From: Bacteroidia bacterium
GTDB lineage: Bacteria > Bacteroidota > Bacteroidia > Chitinophagales > Chitinophagaceae
Assembly (NCBI GenBank): GCA_030426665.1
Contig: JAUHYD010000005.1
Span: forward strand, 186,001-250,000
Direction: 5' to 3'
Length of the DNA: 64,000 nucleotides
The notes beneath the pieces were generated by a model that was not told the DNA's origin, searched no databases, and worked only from the letters and a program-made list of their open reading frames with translations. This document shows, one piece after another, positions 24,863-34,450 of the stretch (the first letter of the stretch is position 1; each line of letters starts with the position of its first letter). The translations under genes and the position numbers were made by a program.

Positions 24863-25511
24863 GTATATTGGTTATTAATCCTTAACACTATTAGTAGACT
24901 GCCCACTCTTTAAAAAGGTTGGGTAGCAGACCACATATCAGGTAAATTTAATGAATTATTTCGCTTTTGTTAGCTATAAAAATAAATATATTTAATTAGC
25001 CATAAAGCGAACATGGGACAAGGGGAAACATAATGCGTCCTGAATTTTCCGATTTTGCCTTCGGAAACTTAATAAAACAATTCATATGTCATTCTTATAC
25101 CAGCCCCGAAAAGTAATCTTATGCTTATATGCATAGATAAGCGGCTATTAAATTTATTCCAATGCTACTATCGCTCTGCTCTTTTTTATAATATTATGAG
25201 CTATTTTTCTCTCAAAAAGCCCACTCGATAACGCATTTTCTAACTTTCGCAGGGTAAATTTCATTTCCATATAACGTCCGTTATAGTAATTACGTATGCT
25301 TAAGCCAACTCCTGTATGGCTAAATCAGACAATAGCTCTTTGCAAAATCAAGTGAGAGAGAAAACACAAACTGAAAATCAACGCCTTCGATATTAACATT
25401 ACATACATTGTGGATTTTTCGGACCGCCTTTTTTCGGTTATCAATTTGTGAATAAATAACAAAATTTCAGGTAATGCCAATTCGCGGCACATAAATTGAG
25501 CTACGTCATTT
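24863..25511. other. AT-rich intergenic region with no gene seen
   Basis: 649 bases between the divergent sigma gene and the secreted protein gene at 25512. Stops are frequent in all frames, a short minus-strand frame at 25325-25525 is not convincing, and no tRNA-like or strong hairpin structure was noticed. Confidence 0.6.
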
Positions 25512-26261
25512 GTGCGAACAACCATTCTTCTATTTATTATATTGTTGTCATTAGCCCCGGGTTCCGTCTATAGTACTGACTTCCCTAGGTGTACGTACAC
25601 TTACTTCGACAATGGAGCGGTATCAACTGCTACCTGTTATGACAAGAATATGCGTTGGGGAAAAGCAATCGCATACAACATACACGGAAAACAAATCAAA
25701 GAATGGAGTCTTCGCAAAATTGCGGGTCACAGCTCAGTTAGTTTCAGCTTTTATAAAAACGGCGCCATAAAAAAGGCCTACTGGAGTAGTGCTCCGGATG
25801 GAGGTATTCAGTGGTACAAGTCCACTACTTACTTCGATGAAAATGGCAAAATAACCAGAGAGGATAAAGATAGCCGGGAAGGATTAAACGACCCTTTCAA
25901 TAGAAAACAACTGCAACAACCTACAATCAAAACGCAGGAGGTAGCAACCTGTGCAGTAATATATTCGTCGGAATACTGGTTTACAAATACCACCCGTTCA
26001 ACAGTATCAGTCGTTGCAAAACATAAGTACAGAAACGACGAATCCTCGTCTGTTATACTCAAACCCGGAGCAACGCTAAAAGGAGGGTATCTGATTGAAG
26101 CGGAACGGTTTGTACCACCCGACAAATACTTTACCTTTTACGCAACGCAGAATGACAGAAGAAGGAAAAAACAACTAATTGTAGTTTCCTCCCACAGAAA
26201 GCCGGAAAATACAACTAAAGAAAGCCGTAAGTACTTTTACGAGGTGCAAGCCGCTAAGTAG
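25512..26261 (+). CDS. Hypothetical secreted protein with MORN/YwqK-like repeats
   Basis: A 249-residue product with a signal peptide (MRTTILLFIILLSLAPGSVYS). Residues about 28-120 carry imperfect repeats of the type YxxxGxxxxxxxYxxxG...G (YTYFDNGAVSTATCYDKN, AIAYNIHGKQIKEW, FYKNGAIKKAYW, TYFDENGKITRED), as in YwqK/MORN-variant proteins. The C-terminal half is a separate beta-rich region (SSEYWFTNTTRSTVSVVAK). Translation starts at GTG. No specific function can be assigned. It heads a probable three-gene run with the next two plus-strand genes. Confidence 0.72.
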   Translation: MRTTILLFIILLSLAPGSVYSTDFPRCTYTYFDNGAVSTATCYDKNMRWGKAIAYNIHGKQIKEWSLRKIAGHSSVSFSFYKNGAIKKAYWSSAPDGGIQWYKSTTYFDENGKITREDKDSREGLNDPFNRKQLQQPTIKTQEVATCAVIYSSEYWFTNTTRSTVSVVAKHKYRNDESSSVILKPGATLKGGYLIEAERFVPPDKYFTFYATQNDRRRKKQLIVVSSHRKPENTTKESRKYFYEVQAAK

Positions 26262-26325
26262 TTTTTATGTGGTCGTTCTTTCAATGTTATTTATCTTGCA
26301 CACATTCGGCAATGCATTCCATTTA

Positions 26326-27288
26326 ATGATAAGGCTACATTTATTCATACTATTAGCTTTCTTGTTGTTGTTTAGTTCTTGTAAAAAAGATCTGATAGCG
26401 CCTGCGAATGTCCGGCGATTAAATAGTCATGTCAGTACGCATCTAAACAGCGTCGCATTCTTAAATGACAGTGTTTGCGTTATCGGAGGTGGTTCCACCT
26501 TTTACGAGTCCACAGTACTTCGCTCCATTGATGGTGGTTATAGCTGGGCCGCAGACTCAATTCCACAGGCACCCAAAGAGTTCTATGGAATGAACATTAC
26601 CCCGAATGGCAATATCTATCTGAGTGGCATAGACGGCTTGGTTGCCGTCTCCGACGACGAAGGAAATTCGTGGCAGGTAAACAGAGTTGGCAGCTGGCTG
26701 GTAAATAAGGGAGGAGCTTTCGTAACTCCCGATACAGGTATTTTTGTGAGCACCGTTTTACAACGTCAGTGCACTATCACCAGAGTAGACGCGGATTTCA
26801 ATATTATAGATGAACAAACGCATCTGTTCGGTTTGAACAATGTTTACTTTACAGACCCCAATACAGCATATATCGTCGGCTATGGTGCGGTGATGAAGAC
26901 CACTAATAAAGGCAACACATGGAGCTTTCTGAATGTTGATGGAGATAATTTTTCTGCCATGGATATACACGGCGACGAAATCTGGATGTGTGGCACCAAT
27001 GGAGGAATCTTTTATAGCGCCGATGCCGGAAAACATTGGGAGCGTCGCCGAAACGGGAATAACATTGCACTACCCCGGTATATGCTCAGATGCCTGCTGT
27101 TTACAGATAGTCGGAACGGATGGGCTGCCGGCGACGATGGAAAACTCCTGCTCACAAAGGATGGAGGCTACAATTGGATGGAATATAAGGCCTTTGCTAC
27201 CGGTAGCATAAGGGCTATTACTCGCTGCCCAAACAACGACTTGTTACTGGTCGGCGACAATGGCACCATTTTCAGAATTACACCCTAA
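26326..27288 (+). CDS. YCF48/BNR-like beta-propeller lipoprotein
   Basis: A 320-residue lipoprotein: the signal MIRLHLFILLAFLLLFSSC ends in lipobox FSSC followed by KKD. The rest is a series of propeller blades with the Asp-box-like SxDGGxxW pattern (SIDGGYSWAAD, SDDEGNSWQV, TTNKGNTWSF, SADAGKHWERR, TKDGGYNWMEY). Homologues include the photosystem II assembly factor YCF48, but in Bacteroidota these are envelope proteins of unknown role. The start was placed at 26326 because the longer form begins upstream of the lipoprotein signal. Confidence 0.85.
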   Translation: MIRLHLFILLAFLLLFSSCKKDLIAPANVRRLNSHVSTHLNSVAFLNDSVCVIGGGSTFYESTVLRSIDGGYSWAADSIPQAPKEFYGMNITPNGNIYLSGIDGLVAVSDDEGNSWQVNRVGSWLVNKGGAFVTPDTGIFVSTVLQRQCTITRVDADFNIIDEQTHLFGLNNVYFTDPNTAYIVGYGAVMKTTNKGNTWSFLNVDGDNFSAMDIHGDEIWMCGTNGGIFYSADAGKHWERRRNGNNIALPRYMLRCLLFTDSRNGWAAGDDGKLLLTKDGGYNWMEYKAFATGSIRAITRCPNNDLLLVGDNGTIFRITP

Positions 27289-27335
27289 ATGCATTTCCCG
27301 ACATTTATATAAAATTGTCTGTAATTTTCACAGAA

Positions 27336-29060
27336 ATGAAACACCTCTTTTCCCTTATTGCTGTCGCTTTTATATGCATTGTCTTAGTGCAGTACAGGGG
27401 TGTTAATTCAGACATTAACACCGGTCACAAACCACTCAAGGTTACCGAATGGGACGCTTTTGGTTACTATGTGTATTTGCCGGCCATGCTCATTTACAAC
27501 GACTGTACCCAACTGGACTGGCTTACAGACGTCGACAAAAAATACGCCGTAACCGGAGGCAATGGATGGCAGGCACAAAAAACCGAAAACGGCAAATATG
27601 TATTCAAGTACCTGGGAGGTGTGGCGCTAATGCAGCTGCCCTTCTTCTGGACGGGTCACTTCGTTGCCAAACATACCAACTACCCGCAAGACGGCTTCTC
27701 ACCACCTTACCAATATGCACTCGGGTTCGGGATAATTCTTTATTGTGTGCTCGCCATTTTATTGTTGCGAAATATATTACTTCGTTACTTTTCTGACATT
27801 ACGACTGCTATCACCCTCGTTATGGTGTGCCTGGCCACAAATTTCATTCAGTATGCAGCCATTGACAACGGACAGAGTCATGCATACCTCTTTGTGCTGT
27901 ATGTATTGATACTGTACGCAACAATAAAATGGCACGAGCAGCCACGCGCATTATGGGCAATACTCATCGGTTACATTCTGGGCTTAGCCACTATGACGCG
28001 CCCCACAGATGCAATTATGTTGTTCATACCGCTACTTTGGAATACACAAAACAAGAATGCTGCCACCGCTAAGTGGCAACTGGTGAAAGACAACAAAACC
28101 CATCTGATGTACGCAGGCATAGCAGGCATAATAGGCATTTTGCCCCAGCTCATCTACTGGAAAGCTACAACCGACTCATTCATATATGATGTGGGTAGCA
28201 AATGGGACTTCCTCAATCCTCACTTCAGGGTATTATTCGGTTGGGAGAAAGGGTGGTTTATCTATACCCCGGTAACAGTACTATTCATTGCCGGCATGTT
28301 CTTTATCAAAAAGTTTCCTTTCCGTAAATCTGTGCTCTGGTTCTGCCTGTTGAATATTTATATCATCATTGGTTGGCACGAATGGCGATACGGCGGCAGC
28401 TATTCCACGCGAGCGCTGGTTCAGAGCTACCCTATTTTTGCATTACCTTTCGCTGCCTTAACAGAGCACCTTCTGGAGGGCAGAAGGAAGCTGATCTTTT
28501 TACCGGTTCTCGGCTACCTGTTGGCGGTAAACCTTTTTCAGATAGTACAATACTGCGCTACGGTGCTGCACTACGATGACATGAACAGAATGTACTACGG
28601 TAGTATCTACCTTAACCCCGCTCCAACACCCGTAGACATGAGCCTGCTGGACAATGACGAAATACTTCGTGATGAATCAAACTATAAAGCGGCACTAATT
28701 GCTGATAACCGCGAATCAAAATCCATTAATTTCAAGGCAAACGAAAACGAAACCTTTGCTGCATTACAACTCAACTGCAATCAATCGGGCAGTTGGCTGA
28801 AAATAGAATGTGACATACAAGCTCCCGATTGCCTGTGGCAAAGCTTTTTACAAGCAGACTTAGTTGAAGGTGACTCCGTAAAGCACACAAGCGTGCGGTT
28901 GTTTTCGCCAATTAGCAAAAATGAAAAAAGCAACAGCTACGCATTTTACGTCAGCATTCCTGAATACCTGAAACACGCACGGCTAAAACTATCGCTCACC
29001 TCGTCAAGCGACTTCAAAGGAACAGTCCGCAACACAAAAATCACTTTATTTGAGAAGTGA
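27336..29060 (+). CDS. Polytopic membrane protein, glycosyltransferase family 39/PMT-like
   Basis: A 574-residue protein with about ten hydrophobic helices in the first 420 residues and a soluble C-terminal domain. The first periplasmic loop has an acidic pair and aromatic cluster (VTEWDAFGYYVYLPAMLIYND), as in polyprenyl-phosphate-sugar dependent GT-C enzymes, and TMTRPTDA and GWHEWRYGGSYSTRALVQSYP resemble loops of that fold. Transfer of a sugar from a lipid carrier to an envelope acceptor is plausible but not shown. The start is at ATG 27336 rather than TTG 27315. The end is 14 bases from the convergent miaE. Confidence 0.72.
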   Translation: MKHLFSLIAVAFICIVLVQYRGVNSDINTGHKPLKVTEWDAFGYYVYLPAMLIYNDCTQLDWLTDVDKKYAVTGGNGWQAQKTENGKYVFKYLGGVALMQLPFFWTGHFVAKHTNYPQDGFSPPYQYALGFGIILYCVLAILLLRNILLRYFSDITTAITLVMVCLATNFIQYAAIDNGQSHAYLFVLYVLILYATIKWHEQPRALWAILIGYILGLATMTRPTDAIMLFIPLLWNTQNKNAATAKWQLVKDNKTHLMYAGIAGIIGILPQLIYWKATTDSFIYDVGSKWDFLNPHFRVLFGWEKGWFIYTPVTVLFIAGMFFIKKFPFRKSVLWFCLLNIYIIIGWHEWRYGGSYSTRALVQSYPIFALPFAALTEHLLEGRRKLIFLPVLGYLLAVNLFQIVQYCATVLHYDDMNRMYYGSIYLNPAPTPVDMSLLDNDEILRDESNYKAALIADNRESKSINFKANENETFAALQLNCNQSGSWLKIECDIQAPDCLWQSFLQADLVEGDSVKHTSVRLFSPISKNEKSNSYAFYVSIPEYLKHARLKLSLTSSSDFKGTVRNTKITLFEK

Positions 29061-29074
29061 TTTAAGTACTTTCA

Positions 29075-29677
29075 TTAGTGCACTCTGTCGCCTCTTGGCG
29101 ATAACTGTAGCAACACCTGCGTTTCCGTAGCTAACCACTCCTCCCAGGTCGACTGTACTATGTCTTCCGGAAAATACCTGTTTGCCAGGTCTATAAACAA
29201 CCGGTAATGACCGGCTTCCGACACCATAAACTTGTAATAAAATTTCCTGAGCTGCACGTCTTGCAAATGTTCTGACAATAACCGGAATCGCTCACAACTC
29301 CTCGCTTCTATCAGTGCGCACATTAGTAGCTTATGCAAGAGCTTCTCTTCACGTGGAATATTTTTGGGAAAAGATGCCAGCAGCATGTTTACATATTCAT
29401 CCTTGCGCTGCCTCCCAAGTTCAAATCCCCTCTTTTTCATTTCTTCCCACACCATCCTGAAGTGCCCCCATTCTTCGGTAACAATGGGCGCGAGTGCGTT
29501 AATCAGCTCTGTCTTATCCGGATACAGCTGTATCAAAGAAACACATTGTGTTGCTGCTTTCTGTTCACAAAAAGCATGATCGGTTAGTACTTCCTCTAAT
29601 GAAACTGATGCCAGATCAGCCCAACGTGGGTCTGTTGGCATCTTCAACCCTAGTATTGAATTTTCTGCGGTACTCAT
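29075..29677 (-). CDS. miaE: tRNA-(ms2io6A)-hydroxylase MiaE
   Basis: A 200-residue ferritin-like di-iron monooxygenase that hydroxylates the isopentenyl group of ms2i6A37 in tRNA. Ligand motifs are visible: EQKAA after DHAFCE, EEWGHFRMVWEEM (ExxH), EARSCERF, and EAGHYRLFIDLA (ExxH). Length is typical. The ATG at 29677 was chosen; a TTG at 29710 would overlap the upstream SGNH hydrolase gene. It is the last of three closely spaced minus-strand genes. Confidence 0.93.
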   Translation of the reverse strand: MSTAENSILGLKMPTDPRWADLASVSLEEVLTDHAFCEQKAATQCVSLIQLYPDKTELINALAPIVTEEWGHFRMVWEEMKKRGFELGRQRKDEYVNMLLASFPKNIPREEKLLHKLLMCALIEARSCERFRLLSEHLQDVQLRKFYYKFMVSEAGHYRLFIDLANRYFPEDIVQSTWEEWLATETQVLLQLSPRGDRVH

Positions 29678-29699
29678 ATCTAAATACAGAAATTGACTT

Positions 29700-30302
29700 T
29701 TATTTTCCAAATGCCTGCGTTACCTGACCCGCAAGCCTTTCAGCCCATATGGCATACTCCTTGCCGGAAGGGTGCAACAAATCTGCTACCATGAATTCAT
29801 CCATAAGACCATGTTGCCGGGTGCTTTCCGTTACTTCCAGATGGTGGCATCCGGCAGCCAGTGCTATCTCCTTACAAACATCGTTATATGCGTCTATCCC
29901 TTTTGCAATAGCATCCCTGTCTTTACCCTCAGCAAATGGCGTCGCACCCCAATCGGGAATACCTAGCACAAACACCTTGTTAGTAGCTCCCCCTGCAAAA
30001 CCAATAGCCTGATGCAGCAACCCGGTGAACTCCTCAGAATAGTTTTCTACAGAACGACCTCTGTATTGATTATTGACACCTATCAGTAATGTTACAAACG
30101 AAAACGTCTCGTGTATATTATGCTCCATTATGGCCGTCGCTAATTCATCTGTTGTCCAGCCCGTTGTTGCTATAATTACCGGATCAGTTACCTCCATCCC
30201 CGCAGCACGAAGTAGGCCGACTGTCTGATTTGGAAAATTTTCTGTCGCCGGAACCATTTCCCCGATGGTATAGGAATCACCCAATGCTAAATAAGTATAC
30301 AT
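29700..30302 (-). CDS. SGNH/GDSL hydrolase family protein
   Basis: A 200-residue single-domain esterase/lipase-like protein. The four SGNH blocks are visible: LALGDSYTIGE with nucleophile Ser at residue 9, a Gly in the TTGWTTDELA region, GVNNQYRGRS with the oxyanion Asn, and DLLHPSGKEYAIWA with the catalytic Asp-x-x-His. No signal peptide is present, so it is probably cytoplasmic. The substrate is unknown. The start is ATG 30302. It sits 47 bases after the YghO-like gene and 22 bases before miaE. Confidence 0.88.
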   Translation of the reverse strand: MYTYLALGDSYTIGEMVPATENFPNQTVGLLRAAGMEVTDPVIIATTGWTTDELATAIMEHNIHETFSFVTLLIGVNNQYRGRSVENYSEEFTGLLHQAIGFAGGATNKVFVLGIPDWGATPFAEGKDRDAIAKGIDAYNDVCKEIALAAGCHHLEVTESTRQHGLMDEFMVADLLHPSGKEYAIWAERLAGQVTQAFGK

Positions 30303-30349
30303 AGGCAAGTTTAATGTTAGAACCCTCTATTGCTGATGATAAACTATAG

Positions 30350-31501
30350 TTACAAAGTCTTGTGTCTTTTAAATTCAATGCTACGGTCAAACAAATATCT
30401 GTATGTCTTCAATTCCCTGCTTCTTTTTGTACCCAGGCCCGACGCAATATTTATCATCTTCGGGTTAAAATCTCCAATCCATTGCATTTCGTAATCGGTG
30501 TATTTACCATCGGCCTGAATAACGTTTGCACCTTCTATTATCATAAACCCATCTACGCCTGTACCCTGAAACTCAGGTACAATCCCAAATATTATCCCAA
30601 CAAACCTATTGCACTTTCCATACTTCTTTAGCAACAAAAACTTCAGTTTATCTAACAACCCGAATCGGCCATTTAAGTATTTGAAGTATTGATTCAGGTC
30701 CGGAATATTTACCCACATAGCGATGGGATTTTCCTTGTGATATACAAACCAAACGATGTTTTCATCCATCACAGGTTTCATAGATTTCAAAGTCTTCAGT
30801 ACCACTCTTTCTTCCAACGATTTTCCACCACCATGCCCTGCCCATGCAAGGTTGTAAATTGTTGCAAAGTCTTTCGCATACTTTTCTAATTTATCTTTCT
30901 CTATTCTTCTGGCAACAAAATCAGGATTTGCCGAAAAATGTGCGTGACGTTCATAAAACTTGTCATTCAATTTGTCCTTTACTTTCAGTGAAAAACAAAC
31001 CTGATTAAAATACGTCTGAAAACCATAGTTTTCGAATAGTTGTCGGTAGTACGTTGGATTATAATTCATGCCATAAAGCGGTGGATAAAAACCATCTGTA
31101 AGCAACCCCCACCACTTATCACGCTCTCCGAAATTTATAGGACCATCCATCGCTTCCATTCCTCTTTCCTGCAACCAACTTTTACAAAAGTCAAACATGA
31201 AATTGGCATACTCCTGATTATTAACACACTCAAAAAAACCTATACCTCCGGTTGGCTGGTCATTCTTGTATTGCCTGTTTACAAATGCAGCTATTCTACC
31301 CACTACATTGCCGTTATCGTCTTTCAACAACCAACGACAACATTCACCTCGCTTAAAAAATTTGTTTTTCTTCGGGTCAAAAACTTCTTCAATGTCCTTA
31401 TCTAATGGCCGAATCCAATTCGGGTCCTTAGCATAAATATCAACAGCAACCTTTAGAAAAACAGTCTTGTCCAGGACCGTTTTCACCTCATGCATTATCA
31501 T
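30350..31501 (-). CDS. YghO-like GNAT-fold protein of unknown function
   Basis: A 383-residue soluble protein with family segments such as DPNWIRPLDKDIEEVFDPKKN near the N-terminus, GRIAAFVNRQY, GFFECVNNQEYAN, GPINFGERDKWWGLL and the late IFGIVPEFQGTGVDG, which looks like the acetyl-CoA loop of N-acetyltransferases. Related proteins are annotated YghO or hypothetical acetyltransferase; no reaction is established. The start was put at ATG 31501; ATG 31495 is equally possible. It is first in a run with the SGNH hydrolase and miaE. Confidence 0.75.
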   Translation of the reverse strand: MIMHEVKTVLDKTVFLKVAVDIYAKDPNWIRPLDKDIEEVFDPKKNKFFKRGECCRWLLKDDNGNVVGRIAAFVNRQYKNDQPTGGIGFFECVNNQEYANFMFDFCKSWLQERGMEAMDGPINFGERDKWWGLLTDGFYPPLYGMNYNPTYYRQLFENYGFQTYFNQVCFSLKVKDKLNDKFYERHAHFSANPDFVARRIEKDKLEKYAKDFATIYNLAWAGHGGGKSLEERVVLKTLKSMKPVMDENIVWFVYHKENPIAMWVNIPDLNQYFKYLNGRFGLLDKLKFLLLKKYGKCNRFVGIIFGIVPEFQGTGVDGFMIIEGANVIQADGKYTDYEMQWIGDFNPKMINIASGLGTKRSRELKTYRYLFDRSIEFKRHKTL

Positions 31502-31976
31502 AATCCGGCTATTTTTATATGCAGCTAAGATAAGCGGAAAGCTTGAAACTGCTATCACTAACCGGCGGCACCATATCCCATCTAACCAACTTTTTGCCGG
31601 TAAGACAGGCCGGGGCCGGGTTTTCGCTTATAATTCAGAAAATCGATGTGGACATTCATATTTATTTTTCACCACTTCATGTATAATATGATATATAATA
31701 TGTCATTTATCAAATGGTTACGAAATTATTATATCTTGAAAAATTTGGGGGATATTTTCGCATGACAGTAACTATTGTTAGTATGGAATTTAGTACAGAT
31801 ATTTGGAATGGAATTTATCTACAGCCTAAAATCTTAAATGAATCAATAGCTTTCTGTTAATATAACCAGATTGGCACGGAACTCTTTATCTTAATAATTA
31901 TCGGCACAAAGAATCACTTATTGCACTTTATTGACCTTATAATATAATGACCATGAACTTCAGAAGTTTAGTGTCT
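31502..31976. other. Divergent intergenic region with no gene seen
   Basis: About 475 AT-rich bases between the divergent YghO-like gene and the Rossmann protein gene. It contains an AT-only stretch near 31682-31702 and no convincing coding frame, tRNA or terminator. Confidence 0.6.
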
Positions 31977-32597
31977 ATGGACATTGCCATCATTGGTAAT
32001 ACAGAAACAGCCCTGCATTTTGCAAGCGGCCTTAGCGATGCCGGTCATTCCGTTTATTGCGCATCGACAGTAGGGTTCACAGCAAACGAACAAATTGCAT
32101 TAACCTCGCGAAATAACGTCCACTGTTGTACAATAAATGAAGCTGCCGCAAATTCCGACTTAGTCATTATTGCGACGCGCGCAGACGAGGTAAGGCAGGT
32201 TGCTTACTACCTTGGCGATGTGAGAAGGAAAGTAATTATTGATACCACCGCCAATATCGAATATGACAGCCCTGTAACAGTAAAAACAATGAACGCCATA
32301 GCGTCCATTACCGGCTCCCAGCATATTGTGAAGGTGTTTTACACAAAAGGATACGAAACTGCCATAAAGCCGTTATTTAACGGCATTACAATGGATTTAA
32401 TCTACCTGACAGAAAGCAAAAAAGCTGCAGAGATAATAAGGATTATGTCAAACGATATAGGCTTAAAACTACTCCACCCTTTTGGCACTATCGAAAACCT
32501 TCCGCTGTTCGATGAATTGACAAACTGCCTGCGAAGACTACAATCAAAACCATCACAAACATCTGACACAAGCCAGCTGGAAGATGTTCAGGAGTAA
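31977..32597 (+). CDS. NAD(P)-binding Rossmann protein, F420-dependent NADP oxidoreductase-like
   Basis: A 206-residue protein starting MDIAIIGNTETALHFASGL, a dinucleotide-binding start in which the usual GxGxxG is replaced by GNTETA. It continues with ATRADEVRQVAYYLGDV and VIIDTTANIEYD, as in NADPH-dependent F420 reductase-type domains. HIVKVFYTKGYETA matches the position of the conserved KAFNT segment of that family. The loss of the second and third glycines may affect cofactor binding. The start is uncertain: ATGs at 31947 and 31953 would add ten or eight residues. It is convergent with the Omp28-like gene, 14 bases away. Confidence 0.75.
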   Translation: MDIAIIGNTETALHFASGLSDAGHSVYCASTVGFTANEQIALTSRNNVHCCTINEAAANSDLVIIATRADEVRQVAYYLGDVRRKVIIDTTANIEYDSPVTVKTMNAIASITGSQHIVKVFYTKGYETAIKPLFNGITMDLIYLTESKKAAEIIRIMSNDIGLKLLHPFGTIENLPLFDELTNCLRRLQSKPSQTSDTSQLEDVQE

Positions 32598-32611
32598 ACG
32601 CTAACTTACAA

Positions 32612-33526
32612 CTAAGGCATTAACTTAGTTTGTGCCGATTGTAATACACGGTGGTCATCTGCACGCGTCACAAAAGCGACAACCTTGCAGTTCTTCGGAT
32701 TTATTACAGTAACGTCATCTCCGTCTTCTACCAATGATTGCAAAGCGAACGTGTATTTCCGTACAACTACACGGCCCGCTTCTTTATCAGTTATAGAAGG
32801 AAGTATAGCATCTCCGGATGGAACTGTCGTCAACATTCCACGAAACACATTCTCAAAATCATACTCCTCATCGGCATTAGGATGTACCGGATCAGTCGCA
32901 GGATATTCCTGAACGTCAATTATTGAACTTTCAGAAACAGCAATAGATAAATTATGATCGAAGCTAACAGCATCGGTATACGTTAGGGTAACAACAACTG
33001 TTCCCTCTCCACTTGCAGTATCAAAAGCAGCAGCAACTTCAACATTAACCGGTTGAGTGGTAGCTAGTTGGCTTTCAAAATTACTAATCCATAAACCTTT
33101 GTCTATTCTGATATTGCCGTTTACAGGTACACGGTCTATCCCGCCGGAAGGCAAGATATTTACGCCACCATATATATCTGCAGAAATAGTCGTTGCATCT
33201 TTGTCTCTGAAGTCATATTTCGCACCATGAGGTGGCTTCGTCTGAAGCGGACCGGTGATATACAAACCCAACAAGTTTATTCTACCCGGATGGTCATTTT
33301 CAATATTATTTAGCAATTCATGTGCTGCCGGGCAATTGGTACAACTTGCACCGGTAAACTCTTCCATGAGTACATTGTGCGGTTGCGCTGCGGGTATTGC
33401 ACTTGCATCCAATACATAAGTCGTATCAACAGATGTACCTGCACCAAAATTAATGATAGGCGGTTTTTCCTCACAGCTTGTCAATAAAAACACTAAACAA
33501 GCGACAGAGAGTATTGTGTTCCTCAT
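32612..33526 (-). CDS. Omp28-related outer-membrane lipoprotein with thioredoxin-like motif
   Basis: A 304-residue lipoprotein: signal MRNTILSVACLVFLLTSC with lipobox LTSC. The body opens with VLMEEFTGASCTNCPAAHELL, the conserved Omp28 segment with a CxxC motif like a thioredoxin active site, and then a beta-rich region with EEYDFENVFRGML and VTVINPKNCKVVAFV. Omp28 was described as a surface antigen of Porphyromonas; a redox role is possible but unproven. Confidence 0.88.
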   Translation of the reverse strand: MRNTILSVACLVFLLTSCEEKPPIINFGAGTSVDTTYVLDASAIPAAQPHNVLMEEFTGASCTNCPAAHELLNNIENDHPGRINLLGLYITGPLQTKPPHGAKYDFRDKDATTISADIYGGVNILPSGGIDRVPVNGNIRIDKGLWISNFESQLATTQPVNVEVAAAFDTASGEGTVVVTLTYTDAVSFDHNLSIAVSESSIIDVQEYPATDPVHPNADEEYDFENVFRGMLTTVPSGDAILPSITDKEAGRVVVRKYTFALQSLVEDGDDVTVINPKNCKVVAFVTRADDHRVLQSAQTKLMP

Positions 33527-33542
33527 AATAAAAAGTTGTAAA

Positions 33543-33550
33543 CAAAAATA
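33543..33550 (-). promoter_or_regulatory. Candidate -7 promoter element TATTTTTG
   Basis: On the minus strand TATTTTTG matches TAnnTTTG and ends 16 bases before the Omp28-like ATG. TTTG occurs upstream with a 16-base spacer, shorter than the usual 19. Confidence 0.4.
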
Positions 33551-33603
33551 CGAAATTTTGAAAAAACAAACTCCAAAATCAAATCACTTGTGTATCATAT
33601 AGA

Positions 33604-34425
33604 CTAAGCATCTGGTGCCACCGTATAATAACTCGTATTCAATTCGGGGTTCTTAAGACCGGCAAGTTCTATAGGATCAAAAGAAGAGAGATTTTCACCT
33701 CTTCCTTTACGAACAGCCGTAGTGTGTTCAAAGTGTGCAGAAGGCATACCATCCTTGGTTGCAACGGTCCAGCCATCATCCCAGGTAAATACTTCGCGTG
33801 TTCCCATATTAATCATTGGCTCGATAGCTATCACCATACCTTCCCGAAGCCTCTTACCGGAACCTCTTCGACCATAATTGGGTATCTGTGGATCTTCATG
33901 TAAGTTCTTACCGACACCATGCCCGACCAATTCTCTTACAACACCATATGGATGTTCGCGGGAAGTAAAGTCCTCGATTGCAAAACCAATATCACCTACT
34001 CTGTTATTTTCCTTTGCCTGATCAATACCACGATATAGCGACTCTTTCGTAATCTTCAGCAGTTGCAGCACCTCCGGCTTTACGTTCCCAATAGCGAAAG
34101 TAAAAGCAGAGTCTCCGTGAAAACCATTTTTGTAAAATCCGCAATCAACGGAAATAATGTCGCCATCCCTGAGTTCATACTTACTGGGGAAACCATGAAC
34201 TACCGTATCGTTAACCGACATACATAATGATGCAGGGAAACCACCGTAACCCTTAAAAGAGGGAACACCACCATTGTCGCGAATAAACTCCTCAGCAACG
34301 GCATCAATCGATTGAGTAGTGATACCGGGCTTTAAAAGTTTTGCCACCTCAGATAAGGTGGCAGAAACCATTAAGGCACTTTTACGTATGAGTTCAATTT
34401 CTTCTTTGGTTCTGATATGAATCAT
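33604..34425 (-). CDS. map: Type I methionine aminopeptidase
   Basis: A 273-residue pita-bread metallopeptidase that removes the initiator methionine from nascent proteins. Metal ligands are visible: D in ISVDCGFYKNGFHGDSAFT (two Asp), H in VGHGVGKNLHEDPQ, E in IAIEPMINMG, and E in HFEHTTAV. The catalytic His is in TVVHGFP. The C-terminus has about 25 residues beyond the core. The gene is the last of the long ribosomal cluster, 25 bases after secY, the usual position in this phylum. Confidence 0.96.
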   Translation of the reverse strand: MIHIRTKEEIELIRKSALMVSATLSEVAKLLKPGITTQSIDAVAEEFIRDNGGVPSFKGYGGFPASLCMSVNDTVVHGFPSKYELRDGDIISVDCGFYKNGFHGDSAFTFAIGNVKPEVLQLLKITKESLYRGIDQAKENNRVGDIGFAIEDFTSREHPYGVVRELVGHGVGKNLHEDPQIPNYGRRGSGKRLREGMVIAIEPMINMGTREVFTWDDGWTVATKDGMPSAHFEHTTAVRKGRGENLSSFDPIELAGLKNPELNTSYYTVAPDA

Positions 34426-34450
34426 TAATCAGGAATAAGTTTAGAATCAA

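Noticed and set aside
25325-25525. Minus-strand frame of 66 codons overlapping the start of the secreted protein gene
   Set aside because: No ribosome-binding or promoter evidence, no recognisable motif, and partly antisense to a signal peptide.
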